Shown piece after piece: positions 49,130 to 59,124 of a stretch of DNA of 64,000 bases. Made by a program: the position numbers and the translations under genes. Source of the DNA: Chrysophaeum taylorii (Eukaryota; Sar; Pelagophyceae; Pelagomonadales; Pelagomonadaceae). Below the pieces are notes generated by a model that did not search any database, had not been told where the DNA came from, and was given only the letters and a program-made list of their open reading frames with translations. Numbering within the stretch: the stretch's first letter is position 1; every line of letters starts with the position of its first letter. Location of the stretch: positions 1-64,000 of the forward strand of contig JAQMWT010000173.1 in NCBI GenBank assembly GCA_029834535.1. Reading direction: 5' to 3'.

Positions 49130-52011
49130 CAGCGTTGGGAATTCACTGGGCTCACTTCACTAGGTTCACTGAATTTGGTTCACTTCACTTCACTTCACTT
49201 CACCGAACATTTTCGTCCGAAGTCCAATGTCCACTTCACGTTCATTCACTTTGGCTGACGGCCAAGTCTGATGAGCGAAGTCGAGCCGCGCTACCTGGAG
49301 GTGGAGGAAAATGTTGATGATGAGGAGGAATACGCGGAACAGAAGGAGGAAGTTCACAAGAACGAGCCGATTGCGACGTCGATGTTGTGACGTGGAACAC
49401 GCCCGGCAACAAAAGTGGACGAACAACCAGGTTTTTCCAAGGTGTGGGACTGCGTGCGTCGACCGAAGGAAAATCATCCTGGCCGCGTCAGTGGGAAGGC
49501 GACGCATGTGTGTATCCGGTGCTGGGAGCGCCTGAAGGCGACGAGAGACTTCAAGAAAGGCACATGGCAGACGACCAAGCCCCTTGCCCACTTCAAGGCT
49601 GCGCATCCGGAGGACGAGCTGGGACGTCAACAGCTCACCAAGAAACAGAAGACAGACCAAGAAAAGGAGGGCGTTATGACGGCCGTGGGCGTTGTGGCAG
49701 CCTCGAAGGGCAATTCGGATATTACGAGATACTTCATGGCCGTGCCCAGCCAGGCAAAGCACTCTTCCCTGATGGCGTTCTCGGCTCGGCACTACGTGTA
49801 CACGTCGCAGCGGATTTCCAAGCGCACCTTTGACTGACGACGAAGATCATTGCAACCTAATCGAGGCGTAGTATTACCGCGGCGGTGGCGGGAAAGGCAA
49901 GTGCCCGTTCATGACTCGAAAGGCGCCGTTTGAATGGGTGGACGCTGAATGTCGTTGCGTTGTTCCAATCTTGATACACGTCGTTACGGAGTGTTATGAA
50001 GCGGCTTTCGGTAATCCATTCGCCCAGGTGCTGCTTGACGGCGGGACACTCAAGGAAAACTTCAAGCTACAGGCCATTGGCCTATCCTTCATCTGGCCCG
50101 ATTGGGGTGGCGTTGAGACGGTGTGCGTGGGCCTTGTTCTAGCTGACGACGGAACCGATTCCGGCACGGCTTCTCTGCTCCGTTCTGTGGTCGCGGAGCG
50201 TGCGAGAATCGATATCGATTTGGCGGCCGCAACCAATGTTCAAGACCGGGCTGCAATTGGCGTCGCCGAAGATTTTTTTGTTGAGGTCGAAGCGTGTGAC
50301 ATGCATGATATCTCAAAAATCTCGGCAGCGGCATGTGGCGACTTGACACGATCCAGAGGCAAGCAGGTGATCAATCCATTCCCAGCTGGCCAGGAGCTGC
50401 TGAACAGTGCCCACGATGGAGCCAAGTACTTTTCTTACGGCACACGTTTGAAGGATCTGCATGCGCTTTTGCCATTACAGCCGGGGAAATCGCCGAAGCT
50501 CAAGCTCGACCTCAATAAGACGAGGTTCCGTGCGCGATACCAGCTTATTCGTTCCTTGCTGCGTATGAACCACGTGCTCGAACTGTACACGGCTACCAAC
50601 ATTGGACTCCCTTGGACATAATCAGTAATGAGCAATGGGTGGCGTTGGCTGAATTCGAGGCGATTTTTGCTATAACGGATGACCCTGTTGTTTTCGTGCA
50701 ACATGAACACTTATGCCTGGGGGCGTGCGCCGCATTGATCAGGCACAACATGATCGAGTCTCTGCGAGCTGGGACGCTAGAAGTCATTGATCTCCCGAAC
50801 ATAACTGCGAAGTCCATGCCACGTAAGACTGTCGATGTTGACGACCTTAGCGAGACCGGCAAAATCTGTCTTCAGCGGGCTATACTCGAATGTGAAGGTC
50901 GGTTTTGCGGGAATAATGAAAACTACGTGCGTCACTTCGACTACGAATTCAACGATCGCGAGCTGATTGCCTTCCTTCTTGAATTTCGGACAATCAACTG
51001 CCGGCACCCGTCGTCCAATCAGAGTGCTCAGGCCAGGAAGTTGCTCAAAGAAGAACATGTGATTTACGCACGGACTGCATTCCACCACGAAAAGGCAAAG
51101 ACTCCCTCCGAGTCTGCGCCGCCCTCCGAGCCTGCGCCTGCCCGCAGTCTCTTGGCGGCACTCGACGCACCCGGCGCTTGGGACGACATTAGTGGCCACG
51201 TGCCTTCTTTTGCTATGCCTGAGAACCAGATACCCGATTTCAATGTGGAGTTTGAACAGGTCTTCACTCAATGGATTAGGCTCTCGAGATCGCTCAACTG
51301 GAAAGAGCATTATCCTGAACTTGAGAAGAAGGATGAAGTCGGCTTCACAGATCTGGCTCGACGTTGGAAAGCTGTATCGACCGCTCACCAAGGAGCAGTA
51401 TGGGTTCCTTCCGGACATAGCGAGAGCCTCTAAGGGTTCAATCGGTACACATGGCGCGCAGAGCTACTGTGAGCGCTGCCTGAGCATTGGAAATCTTGTC
51501 CTGACCGAGGGAAACACGTTGCTCGGCGCGGACGAGACGGACAAAGTTGCCCTACTGCGCATGAACAAGAATTTCTTCATTGCGGCGGCACTGGTTAAGT
51601 ACAGGGACCTCGGGCACGAGACCGAGTTCAAAAACGTCGAGAGCACCATCCCCGAGACTCTTTGGAGATGGAGGTTGATGAGGAGGAATAACCAGACGAA
51701 GATACCGAGGTCGGTCGTTCACATCGCCTAAAGTAAGAAACACTGAACCCCATCCACGGTAACTCCTCCTTCGCCCCGAAACGCGAATGAATCTAAGAGC
51801 ACCAGACCTAGGCAATAGCGCGCGGGGGGCACGGAACTGACGGGGCGCGGCAGGGATCGGCGCTGGCGTAAAAAAAAAAAAAAAAAGTGGCGTTCACTTC
51901 ACAAAGGTTCACGATGGGTAGGGTGATGTGTTCACTTCAAATCACTTCACCAATATTGCGTGGCTGGTGAAGTGGTTCACGCTCACTTGCTGATGTGAAT
52001 TCCCAACGCTG
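49130..52011 (+). mobile_element. hAT DNA transposon with complete ends
   Basis: Perfect 17-bp terminal inverted repeats (CAGCGTTGGGAATTCAC at 49130-49146, its reverse complement at 51995-52011). The flanks ACAATAAT (49122-49129) and ATAATAAT (52012-52019) form an 8-bp target duplication with one mismatch. Subterminal regions are packed with TTCACTTCAC-type motifs on both sides, the usual binding sites for hAT transposases. 2882 bp in all. Confidence 0.85.
49271..51731 (+). pseudogene. hAT transposase, interrupted
   Basis: Plus-strand blocks in order: acidic N-terminus (MSEVEPRYLEVEENVDD, 49271); a BED zinc finger (SKVWDCVRR...THVCIRCWERL...LAHFKAAHPED, 49436-49612); the catalytic-domain body (PFEWVDAECRC, LLDGGTLKENFKLQAIG, 49924-50620 and 50612-51290); and the C-terminal dimerisation region (CERCLSIGNLVLTEGN, ~51470-51515). 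An in-frame TGA sits at 49388-49390, and frame changes occur near 49835, 50615 and 51300. Some could be introns, but no convincing splice pairs are obvious. About four breaks; probably inactive, though its ends are intact and could be mobilised by a relative. Confidence 0.7.
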
Positions 52012-52453
52012 ATAATAATAATGATAATTTTTTTTCGGCCCGTGCAAGTCGTTCATGACGCGTGCCATGCAGGTTAAGTTCCACGTGGCGCAATTAGCCA
52101 CCCGACAGCGCTCTGCTGCCTGGGGATTTGTTGTCCCTGATCACACGTGTCACTCTTGTTTGTCGCCGCCCTGGTTCTTCCGAGTCGCTTCGCCATCTAC
52201 CTGTGCACATTTCGCTTTGACGACGGCGAGACAGAGTTATGTGGCTACTCTGCTGCTCCATCCGCTTGTACTCGCCAGGGAGGCGAGCAGGCACCGTCTC
52301 ACTCCGGGACGGCCGGGGTCGCCGCAGGGAGCAAGCGTGTTAGGCGCTGTTCTCCAAACCATAATAATAATATTACTAGTAATAATTTGCGAATACCCAA
52401 TTATTACTATTATTATTATAAGTGTTGTTTGGATCGCGTCAAAAGAAAGGCAA
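52012..52453. other. Spacer between hAT element and MiaB-like gene
   Basis: AT-rich patches (AATAAT-type, 52366-52425) in otherwise mixed sequence. Long plus-strand frames here run on into the antisense of the MiaB gene and are not credible. No gene seen. Confidence 0.5.
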
Positions 52454-54544
52454 TCAAATTTGGACCCCCTCGAGGCTAAAAGCGTTGGCTTGGGTAATTT
52501 TGACATCGACGACGCGGGCCTTGAGGGTTTGAATGTCGCCGTCGAAGAAAACGAGGCGGTTGCCGGGGGTCCGGCCGACGACCTGGGCGGGGCGTCTGGT
52601 GTTGGCTTGCTCGACGAGGACGGGTTCGACGCGGCCGAGGTAGCGTTGACTGCGGCGTTTGGCGTGGAGGGTCGCGAGATCGTTTATCTCGCGGAGCCTG
52701 GCCTCCTTGACAGATTCGTCGAGCTGCGGGGGTCCGATTTGCGCGAGGGGATCGAAGGCAAAGAGGGGGTCCTCGGAGACGGATCGCGCGGCACGTCGCG
52801 CCTTCGAGCGCGCGGCGAGGAGCGGCGCGAGCTTATTATTGTCGTCGTCGGAAGCAGCAGCAGTTTGGCGCGCCTTTTGCTTGAAGGCGGCGTCGACGGC
52901 GGCGGCATCGAGCGTCGGGTGGATGCCGAGTGTCCGGAACGCGTCGAGGGAGCCGTCGAAGCGGGCCATCGGAGTGTTTGGGCGGGGCGAGTAAGCCGCC
53001 GTCATGCAGGCGTCGAACTCGACTTGGCGCATGAGGTCGAGCGTGTTTTGGAAGGCCTCGTCGGTCTCGCCCGGACAGCCGACGATGAAGTCGGAGGTGA
53101 TGGACGCGTCGGGGACGAGCTCGCGTATCTGGCGAACGAGGTCGAGGTACCTCTCTCTCGTGTACCCGCGGCCCATGAGTCGCAGGATGCCGTTGTCGCC
53201 CGACTGCGCCGGCACGTGGAAGACCGGCATCAGGTTGGGCTGGGTCGCCACGGTTTGGATCAGACGCCGGCTCATGTACCGCGGGTGAGAGGTCGCGAAC
53301 CTCAGGCGCACGTCGTCGAGACGAGAAGCGCACCGCTCGAGGAGGTCCGCGAAGACGATGGGTCGCGCGAGATCGCGGCCGTAGGCGTCGACGTTCTGTC
53401 CTAAAAGCGTCGCCTCCTTGTACCCTCGTGCTCGCAAATCCTCGAGCTCAGCAATTATCGCTTCGGGCGTCCTGCTCTGCTGCACGCCTCTCGTCGTCGG
53501 CACGACGCAAAACGCGCAGCGCTCGTTGCAGCCGTGCATGACGTTGACCCAGGCCGTTACCTCGGAGGCGCGGCGCGGCGCAACCCCGAGATTTGCGTCC
53601 TCCGTCACGATGCTCGGGGCCGTAGCGACGACTTGCTCGCCCCAGACCACGGCCCTCTCCAATAGTTCGGGAAGCCTGTTGGCGAACTGCGGCCCCATCA
53701 CGACGTCGATCTCCGGGACGCGCCGCGTCAGCCGGCGGCCCTCCTGCTGGGCGACGCACCCGGCAACAACAAGGGTCGTGTTTCCCTTGCGCTTGGCGTG
53801 CGGACCCAGCGCCGAGTACACCTTTTGCTCGGCGTGGTCCCTAATCGAGCACGTGTTCAGGACGACGACGTCGGGGTCCGCTTCCCCCGAGGAGGGTGCG
53901 AGACCCAGTGCTCGGAGGGACCCTTCGAGTCGCTCCGAGTCGGCCGCGTTCATCTGACATCCCATCGTTGATATGGCGTACGTCCGACCGCGGCAATACT
54001 CTTCGATGCTGCCCGCCTTTGGAACCTTCGCCCGCGCCTCCGCGCCCACTTCCACGAAAACGTCTTCCACCAGAACTACGTGGTACCCGCTTGGCGATCG
54101 CACGATCTCGACGTGCCCGGGCTGGAGAGTTCTTTCGGCTGCGAACAAAGCATCCCGAGCTTGTGGCGGAAACGCTTCTTCGAACGTAGTATTGCCCGTC
54201 CTCGATACCCAACCCAGTCGCGTCTCGCCTAAAGACAGTTCCGCCAGCCTTTCGAAAGCCCCCTCGCGGACGCGTGGCGCGACCTCTTCGGCGAGCTCGG
54301 AACTACTCAGGAGAATCTGGGACACGAAATACGCAGATATCCGGTCCGAACCATCCAAGAGTGCCACAGGATGCCGCGACGCCCCGCGCCACGTCGAGTT
54401 CGCCCACCCGCCTTCCCCCCGGACCTCCACCTTCGCAGCGTCGCCCCACCGGGACGCCGTACGATACCAAGTCAACGCCGCACCCGGCGCCGACAGCCCG
54501 CGGCCGACCGCCACCCATGTCATGACGATGACCGCCACCATCAT
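52454..54544 (-). CDS. MiaB-type tRNA methylthiotransferase fused to a parvulin-like domain
   Basis: 696 residues, one exon, ATG at 54544. A hydrophobic N-terminus (~1-25) suggests organelle or secretory targeting. Residues ~65-167 look like a parvulin/PpiC prolyl isomerase (YFVSQILLSSSELAEEV, LGWVSRTGNTTFEEAF, SPSGYHVVLVEDV). The MiaB/CDK5RAP1 body follows: N-terminal 4Fe-4S domain with Cys196, Cys232 and Cys263 (TMGCQMN, LNTCSIRDHAEQK, VAGCVAQQ) and radical-SAM core with Cys339-x3-Cys343-x2-Cys346 (HGCNERCAFC), plus LLGQNVDAYG and AYSPRPNTPMA. At ~530-590 a J-domain-like insert (DAFRTLGIHPTLDAAAVDAAF) lacking HPD interrupts the usual link to the TRAM domain (~632-694). The MiaB part should add 2-methylthio to i6A37 of tRNA. 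The flanking fusions are unusual. Confidence 0.85.
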   Translation of the reverse strand: MMVAVIVMTWVAVGRGLSAPGAALTWYRTASRWGDAAKVEVRGEGGWANSTWRGASRHPVALLDGSDRISAYFVSQILLSSSELAEEVAPRVREGAFERLAELSLGETRLGWVSRTGNTTFEEAFPPQARDALFAAERTLQPGHVEIVRSPSGYHVVLVEDVFVEVGAEARAKVPKAGSIEEYCRGRTYAISTMGCQMNAADSERLEGSLRALGLAPSSGEADPDVVVLNTCSIRDHAEQKVYSALGPHAKRKGNTTLVVAGCVAQQEGRRLTRRVPEIDVVMGPQFANRLPELLERAVVWGEQVVATAPSIVTEDANLGVAPRRASEVTAWVNVMHGCNERCAFCVVPTTRGVQQSRTPEAIIAELEDLRARGYKEATLLGQNVDAYGRDLARPIVFADLLERCASRLDDVRLRFATSHPRYMSRRLIQTVATQPNLMPVFHVPAQSGDNGILRLMGRGYTRERYLDLVRQIRELVPDASITSDFIVGCPGETDEAFQNTLDLMRQVEFDACMTAAYSPRPNTPMARFDGSLDAFRTLGIHPTLDAAAVDAAFKQKARQTAAASDDDNNKLAPLLAARSKARRAARSVSEDPLFAFDPLAQIGPPQLDESVKEARLREINDLATLHAKRRSQRYLGRVEPVLVEQANTRRPAQVVGRTPGNRLVFFDGDIQTLKARVVDVKITQANAFSLEGVQI

Positions 54545-54733
54545 ATATGCTGCTTCAACTAACTAATAACAAACCCCCCCCACAAAGGGAGGGTTGTATA
54601 ATACTATTTTTTTATTTATTTCCCCCCCCCCCCCCCCCCCGAACCAACGAACGAACGAACGAACCCTTTTTTTGGCAAAATATTATTGTAGAAAAAAGAA
54701 ACGCCACAGACAGACAAGAAGAAGAAGAAGCGT
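54545..54733. promoter_or_regulatory. Divergent promoter of the MiaB-like and kinase genes
   Basis: 189 bp between opposite start codons, with a run of about 20 C (~54624-54641) and (AACG)n (54648-54661). The homopolymer length may be unreliable. Confidence 0.5.
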
Positions 54734-57028
54734 ATGGTATCCCGACTGTTGCGGCGGCCGATTGTGAACAACCCGAAGACGTTCGAGGAGGGCGAGGAGG
54801 AGCCCCCGGCGTTGCGCGTGTCGGAGACCGTGAAGAGCGTGTTGATGAGCGCTCTGCACTCGCACTACGTGTTTAGCGGGTTGAGTCCGTCGGAGCTGTT
54901 GAAGATGATCGTCAGGATGCGACGGTCGAGCGCCGTGGAGGGGGAACGCATCATTACGCAAGGGGAGGCCGGGGACCGGTTTTACTGCTTGTATTCGGGG
55001 TCGGCCTTTATCGAGGTCGACGGACATCAGGTGGGGGAATACAGAGCGCTGGAGAGCTTTGGGGAGTTGGCTTTGTTGTACTCGGCGCCGCGCGCGGCGA
55101 CGATCGTGGCCCTCGAGGCGTGCGTTCTGTACTCGGTCGACATGCAGACCTTCCACCAGATGTCGATGCGCGCGCACAAGTCGGCCGCGCGCGCGACGGT
55201 GTCGTTCCTGCGGCACGTGCCGCTGCTCGCGGGGTTCGAGGAAGGACTCCTCCACAGGGTGAGCGACGCTTTGGTCCGCGTCGAGTACGAGAAAGACCAG
55301 ATTATCATGCGGGAAGGCGAGGCAGGCGAGGATTTTTTTCTGATCGAGGCGGGGGAGGTGCGGTGCACGACGCACGCGAGGCAGGCCTTGACGCTGTCGC
55401 GCGGCGACTACTTTGGCGAGATGGCCCTCGTCCTAGACGAGCCGCGGCACGCGACCGTGACGTGCGCGACGAAACTTTCTTGCTTCAAGCTCAATCGGCA
55501 CGATTTCGTGCGTTTGTTCGGGCCGATGCAGGCGGTGTTGGAGCAGCAGATGCGGATTCGGATATTGAAGAGCGTCCCGCTGCTCCGACACTTGCCCTCG
55601 AAGACGCTCGAGAAGCTCGCCGAGGCGATGAAGATTCAGCTGTTTCGCGGGGGTCGAAGCGTCATAAAGGAGGGCGAGCCGGGGTCGCGCTTTTACATAA
55701 TCAACGAAGGCCGCGCCAAGGTCGTGCGAAACTTGTTCGACGGTCTCGAGCTCGTCGGCGAGGAGGAACTGCGAATCCTGCATCCGCAGGACTACTTTGG
55801 CGAGCGGAGTTTGATCGCGGACGAACCCCGGAACGCGACCGTTGTTGCCCTCGAGCCCCTCGAGTGCCTCGTCCTCGACCGCCAGTCGTTCCGCGCCTAC
55901 TTGAAAGCGTCGATGAGCGGAAAAAATAATCGTAAGAATACCCCGCACCCCGAGCCGCGCGATTTGCGGCGGGTCGCGGCGTTGGGCTCGGGGACGTTCG
56001 GGCGCGTGTCGCTCGTCGTGACGCCCGAGCGCCAAGTCTACGCGCTCAAGCAGATGCAGAAAAAACAGATTTTAGAATGTCACCAGGAGAGAAACATAAT
56101 GAACGAGAAAAATTTGCTCGCGGCGTGCTCGCAGCATCCCATGGTTCTCGAGCTCGTCGCGACCTACCAGGACCGAGACTGCGTCTACATGTTGCTCGAG
56201 CTCGTGCAAGGCGGCGAGCTCTGGAGTCTCATCTACGAAAAAAAGGCCGAAACCCGCGAACTTCGGCGAGGAGGGTGCGGCTGTTTCGCGACTCGCGCGG
56301 CCTCCTTCTACGCCGCGTGCGTGGCCGAGGCGCTTTCCTACGTCCACGGCCGCGGCATCGCCTACCGAGATCTCAAGCCCGAAAATCTCATGATCGACGC
56401 CAAAGGCTACGTCAAGGTGATCGACTTCGGGTTCGCAAAGGTTGTGCCGTGGGACGACGCCAAAGGCCGTCATCACGCCAAGACCTACACCGTCTGCGGG
56501 ACGCCCGAGTATTTGTCTCCGGAGCTCGTCCAGAGCAGGGGCCACGACCGCGCCGTTGATTTATGGGCATTCGGGTGTTTGATTTTCGAGTTGCTCGCCG
56601 GCCGCACGCCTTTCGCCGACAGCAGCCAGCCCGAGATCTATCGGAAAATCTTGAGCGCGAAAAAAATCCTCGACTCTAAATCTCGTTTGTGGCCGAAGGG
56701 CTTTGCGTCGGACGCGAAGGACCTCGTCCAAAAACTCGCCAAGACCGAGCCCATCTACCGCCTCGGCGCCGACGACGCCAAGGACCATCCGTGGTTCGCC
56801 AGCCTCGACTTCAAGGCCCTCTACAAAGCCGACCTCGAGGCCCCCTACGTCCCTCGCATCAAAGACGCCCTCGACACCTCCAACTTCCTCCCCTGCGAAG
56901 AAGATGATGATGATGACGACGACAACAACAACAACGGAAAGAAGGTCGCGCGCTACACGGGGAAGCAAGACGTCTTCGCCGCGTGGTCGCGCGGCGGCGG
57001 CGGCGATTTCCGGCCGCCGGCCTGTTGA
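54734..57028 (+). CDS. Cyclic-nucleotide-dependent protein kinase (PKG-type, three CNB domains)
   Basis: 764 residues, one exon. Three cyclic-nucleotide-binding domains in tandem (~41-155, 158-275, 278-395), each with a phosphate-binding cassette: FGELALLYSAPRAATIV, FGEMALVLDEPRHATV, FGERSLIADEPRNATV. All keep the Glu and Arg that grip the nucleotide, although the third reads FGERS where FGE-x-A is usual. An AGC kinase domain follows (~410-680): GSGTFGRVSLV, ALKQMQKK, YRDLKPENLM, DFGFAK and activation loop TYTVCGTPEYLSPE. The tail has an acidic Asp/Asn run and no clear hydrophobic motif. In ciliates and apicomplexans PKGs with three or four CNB domains are common, so cGMP is the likelier ligand. 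It converges on HscB with only ~50 bp between stops. Confidence 0.88.
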   Translation: MVSRLLRRPIVNNPKTFEEGEEEPPALRVSETVKSVLMSALHSHYVFSGLSPSELLKMIVRMRRSSAVEGERIITQGEAGDRFYCLYSGSAFIEVDGHQVGEYRALESFGELALLYSAPRAATIVALEACVLYSVDMQTFHQMSMRAHKSAARATVSFLRHVPLLAGFEEGLLHRVSDALVRVEYEKDQIIMREGEAGEDFFLIEAGEVRCTTHARQALTLSRGDYFGEMALVLDEPRHATVTCATKLSCFKLNRHDFVRLFGPMQAVLEQQMRIRILKSVPLLRHLPSKTLEKLAEAMKIQLFRGGRSVIKEGEPGSRFYIINEGRAKVVRNLFDGLELVGEEELRILHPQDYFGERSLIADEPRNATVVALEPLECLVLDRQSFRAYLKASMSGKNNRKNTPHPEPRDLRRVAALGSGTFGRVSLVVTPERQVYALKQMQKKQILECHQERNIMNEKNLLAACSQHPMVLELVATYQDRDCVYMLLELVQGGELWSLIYEKKAETRELRRGGCGCFATRAASFYAACVAEALSYVHGRGIAYRDLKPENLMIDAKGYVKVIDFGFAKVVPWDDAKGRHHAKTYTVCGTPEYLSPELVQSRGHDRAVDLWAFGCLIFELLAGRTPFADSSQPEIYRKILSAKKILDSKSRLWPKGFASDAKDLVQKLAKTEPIYRLGADDAKDHPWFASLDFKALYKADLEAPYVPRIKDALDTSNFLPCEEDDDDDDDNNNNGKKVARYTGKQDVFAAWSRGGGGDFRPPAC

Positions 57029-57078
57029 TGATTATATCCATATCGAGGAGTGGGATGGGATGGGATGGGATGAATCAG
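57029..57078. terminator. 50-bp convergent 3' region with GGGAT repeats
   Basis: Stop codons of the kinase and HscB genes are ~50 bp apart; the gap holds four GGGAT units (57052-57070). Both transcripts must end within or past each other's 3' end. Confidence 0.5.
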
Positions 57079-57613
57079 TCAGCCCGGGTGGTGCAGGGAC
57101 CACCGCCTTCTCTCGGATACTTGGAGGATGTCGGCGCGAATTGTCGCGAGATACCGAAGCCTCACGACGTAGGCCGCGGCCTCCTCGAAAGCCTGTCGGT
57201 CGTAGCTCCGGGCAATGAGGTCCAAGGCCTCGTCGATCCTCCGCTGGTTATCGTCGAAGATTTCTCCAAGTTGGTATTCGTCTTCGCACTCCTCGACGGC
57301 TTCGCGGATTTCGAGCGCGTGAGCGAGCACGCTCGCCTCCGGCGCCGCTTCGCCCAAAACTCGCTCGCGGCCCAGCTTGAGCGCGACGGCGCGATCCGCG
57401 CGCTGGAGGGGGTCCCGGAGCGTCGCGTACGCATCGTTCACGCGCGCCGAGGCCTTTTCTGCTTCCAAGCGCTCGGCGGCGCTTTTTTGCGCGTACTTGT
57501 CGGGGTGCAGCTGCCGCTGGAGATCCCGGAACTTGGTTTCGAGCTCCCGCGAGTCCAACGTCACGCCCGCCTCGACCCCCAGCACCTCGAACTCGGTCAG
57601 CCCCTCAAACAAC

Positions 57614-57644
<31 letters not shown>

Positions 57645-57705
57645 CGGCAGTAGTCTTTGATGACAAGAACCGACGTAAGCCACGTCGCATCATCACGCTC
57701 ATCAT
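57079..57705 (-). CDS. HSCB: HscB/HSC20 iron-sulfur cluster co-chaperone
   Basis: 208 residues from the ATG at 57705 (203 if the in-frame ATG at 57690 is used). A basic, Ser-rich start (MMRRGLRRFLSSKTTAAS) looks like a mitochondrial presequence, followed by (Ser)n. The J-domain has FEVLGVEAGVTLDSRELE and LHPDKYAQKSAAE with HPD intact; RVNDAYATLRDPLQRA is the HscB hallmark. The C-terminal helical bundle for the scaffold protein IscU follows (LEIREAVEECEDEYQLGE). It hands ISCU-bound clusters to the mitochondrial Hsp70. The zinc-binding Cys pairs of animal HSC20 are absent. Its ATG overlaps the stop codon of the MAP kinase gene by one base. Confidence 0.88.
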
Positions 57706-58880
57706 TACAAACGGACCTCCTGAAAGAGGATCTGGGGCAGCGGGGCATCGGGGGCCTCGACGTCGGCCAGCGAGACCCGGCTCGGGGCGGGCCGCTCGAG
57801 CGCGGCGGCGCCCGCGCCGACACGCCGCCTCGCCCAGGCGAGGTACGGGTGGGATATCGCGTCGATTATGCGGTCGGCGGGGTCGAACTGGAGGAGCTGG
57901 TCGAGCAGGTCCAACGCCTGCGCGGGCACGCCCACCCCGAGGTGGTCCCCGAGGCTTGCCCCCGGCGCCGCGGGCAGCGACAGGAGAAAGTCGCGTGCGT
58001 GCGGGTTGGTCACAAATCCAAGGTCCTCGGGCCGGCCCCGGAGCCGCGTGATACAAGCGAGCATCTCGCGGCGCTCCGACCCCGGAAACAGCACCCCTTT
58101 CCGCGGCGCGAGCACCTCGGCCAAGATGCACCCGACCGACCACAGGTCGGCGGGATGACCGTACCGCACCCCCAGCAGCAACTCGGGGGCTCTGTAGTGT
58201 CGCGTGACGACGTACTCCGTCATCGCCGACCCGCTTTCCATGTCATCCACCACCGCGTCAGCCCGCGCCAACCCAAAGTCGCAGATCCGGACCTGGCACG
58301 TTCGGACCTCGATCAACACGTTCGCGGGCTTGAGGTCGCGGTGCAGCACCCCGGCCGACCCGATGTATCGCACGCCACACAACAGCTGGTACACGAGATA
58401 CTGGCACTGCTCGGGCCGGAGCGAGAACGTCGTCCTCGTCGCCGCGCCGTTTCCCTCGGACGACGACTCCTGATTGGCGATCGCCGCAATTATCCGCTGG
58501 AGGTCGGTCGACAGCAGCTCGGTGACGAGATACAGCTCGTAGGTGCTGCTGCGTCGTAGCGCCTTGCTGCTGCTGCTGCTGCACTCGTCTTCTTCCTCGG
58601 ACGAGACGACGACCGCTCGAAGCAACTCGAGTACGTTGGGGTGGTCGAGACACCTCAACAACCGTACCTCTCGCAACACCCGCCGGGCCTCGTCGGTGTG
58701 GTCGTCGAAGATTATCTTTTTGATAGCAACCGGGGCGTCCCCCTCCCAGGTGTCGACAGCAGATACGACGACTCCATTCACACCATAGCCCAGCCGATTG
58801 CGCAGCTTGTACCTCGAGTCGGGGAGCTTCCACTCGATTCCGCAAAACTCTACCCCCGAGTCGACGGCGACGCAAACCAT
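57705..58880 (-). CDS. MAP kinase (ERK-type, TEY)
   Basis: 391 residues from the ATG at 58880 (the open frame runs to 58985 but without a better ATG). Kinase landmarks: LGYGVNGVVVSAVD, PVAIKKIIFDD, VLHRDLKPANVLI, ICDFGLARAD, the dual-phosphorylation loop MTEYVVTRHYRAPELLLG, and DLWSVGCILAEVLA. An unusual ~30-residue Ser/Glu-rich insert follows the alphaC region (VVVSSEEEDECSSSSS), with a second near ESSSEGNG. TEY marks the ERK group, activated by a MAPK kinase. It stops at TAA overlapping the HscB ATG (TAATG), and is divergent from the PH-domain gene. Confidence 0.9.
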   Translation of the reverse strand: MVCVAVDSGVEFCGIEWKLPDSRYKLRNRLGYGVNGVVVSAVDTWEGDAPVAIKKIIFDDHTDEARRVLREVRLLRCLDHPNVLELLRAVVVSSEEEDECSSSSSKALRRSSTYELYLVTELLSTDLQRIIAAIANQESSSEGNGAATRTTFSLRPEQCQYLVYQLLCGVRYIGSAGVLHRDLKPANVLIEVRTCQVRICDFGLARADAVVDDMESGSAMTEYVVTRHYRAPELLLGVRYGHPADLWSVGCILAEVLAPRKGVLFPGSERREMLACITRLRGRPEDLGFVTNPHARDFLLSLPAAPGASLGDHLGVGVPAQALDLLDQLLQFDPADRIIDAISHPYLAWARRRVGAGAAALERPAPSRVSLADVEAPDAPLPQILFQEVRL

Positions 58881-59124
58881 CGCCAAGGACGACGACGGTT
58901 TCGTCGACCTATGGGTGGGGTGGCGGGCGGGCGGGTTGGCGACCCCAACACACAACAACAACAACAACAACAACAACGACGACAAAATAGGGTTGAAGGA
59001 GAAGAACCCTATTTCAAGCAGTAATACAACAACAACGACAAAGCCTATTTTATTATTATTACTGTGCTAGCGTCCAAAAAGTCCGGTGACGTGTCGAAGA
59101 GATGGTGTGCGTCGTCGCTGCTGC
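58881..59124. promoter_or_regulatory. Divergent promoter of MAP kinase and PH/PDZ genes
   Basis: 244 bp between opposite start codons, containing (AAC)n (58951-58979) and a short (ATT)n stretch (59050-59060). No defined element assigned. Confidence 0.45.

Noticed and set aside
52055-53404. Long plus-strand open frame (449 codons) antisense to the MiaB-like gene
   Set aside because: High GC leaves antisense frames open; it has no motif, while the minus strand encodes a complete radical-SAM enzyme.
54624-54641. Poly-C run as a regulatory element
   Set aside because: Homopolymer of uncertain length, possibly a sequencing artefact; no evidence of function.
55120-55929. Open frame of 269 codons overlapping the kinase gene
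   Set aside because: Arg/Gly-rich out-of-frame shadow of the CNB domains.
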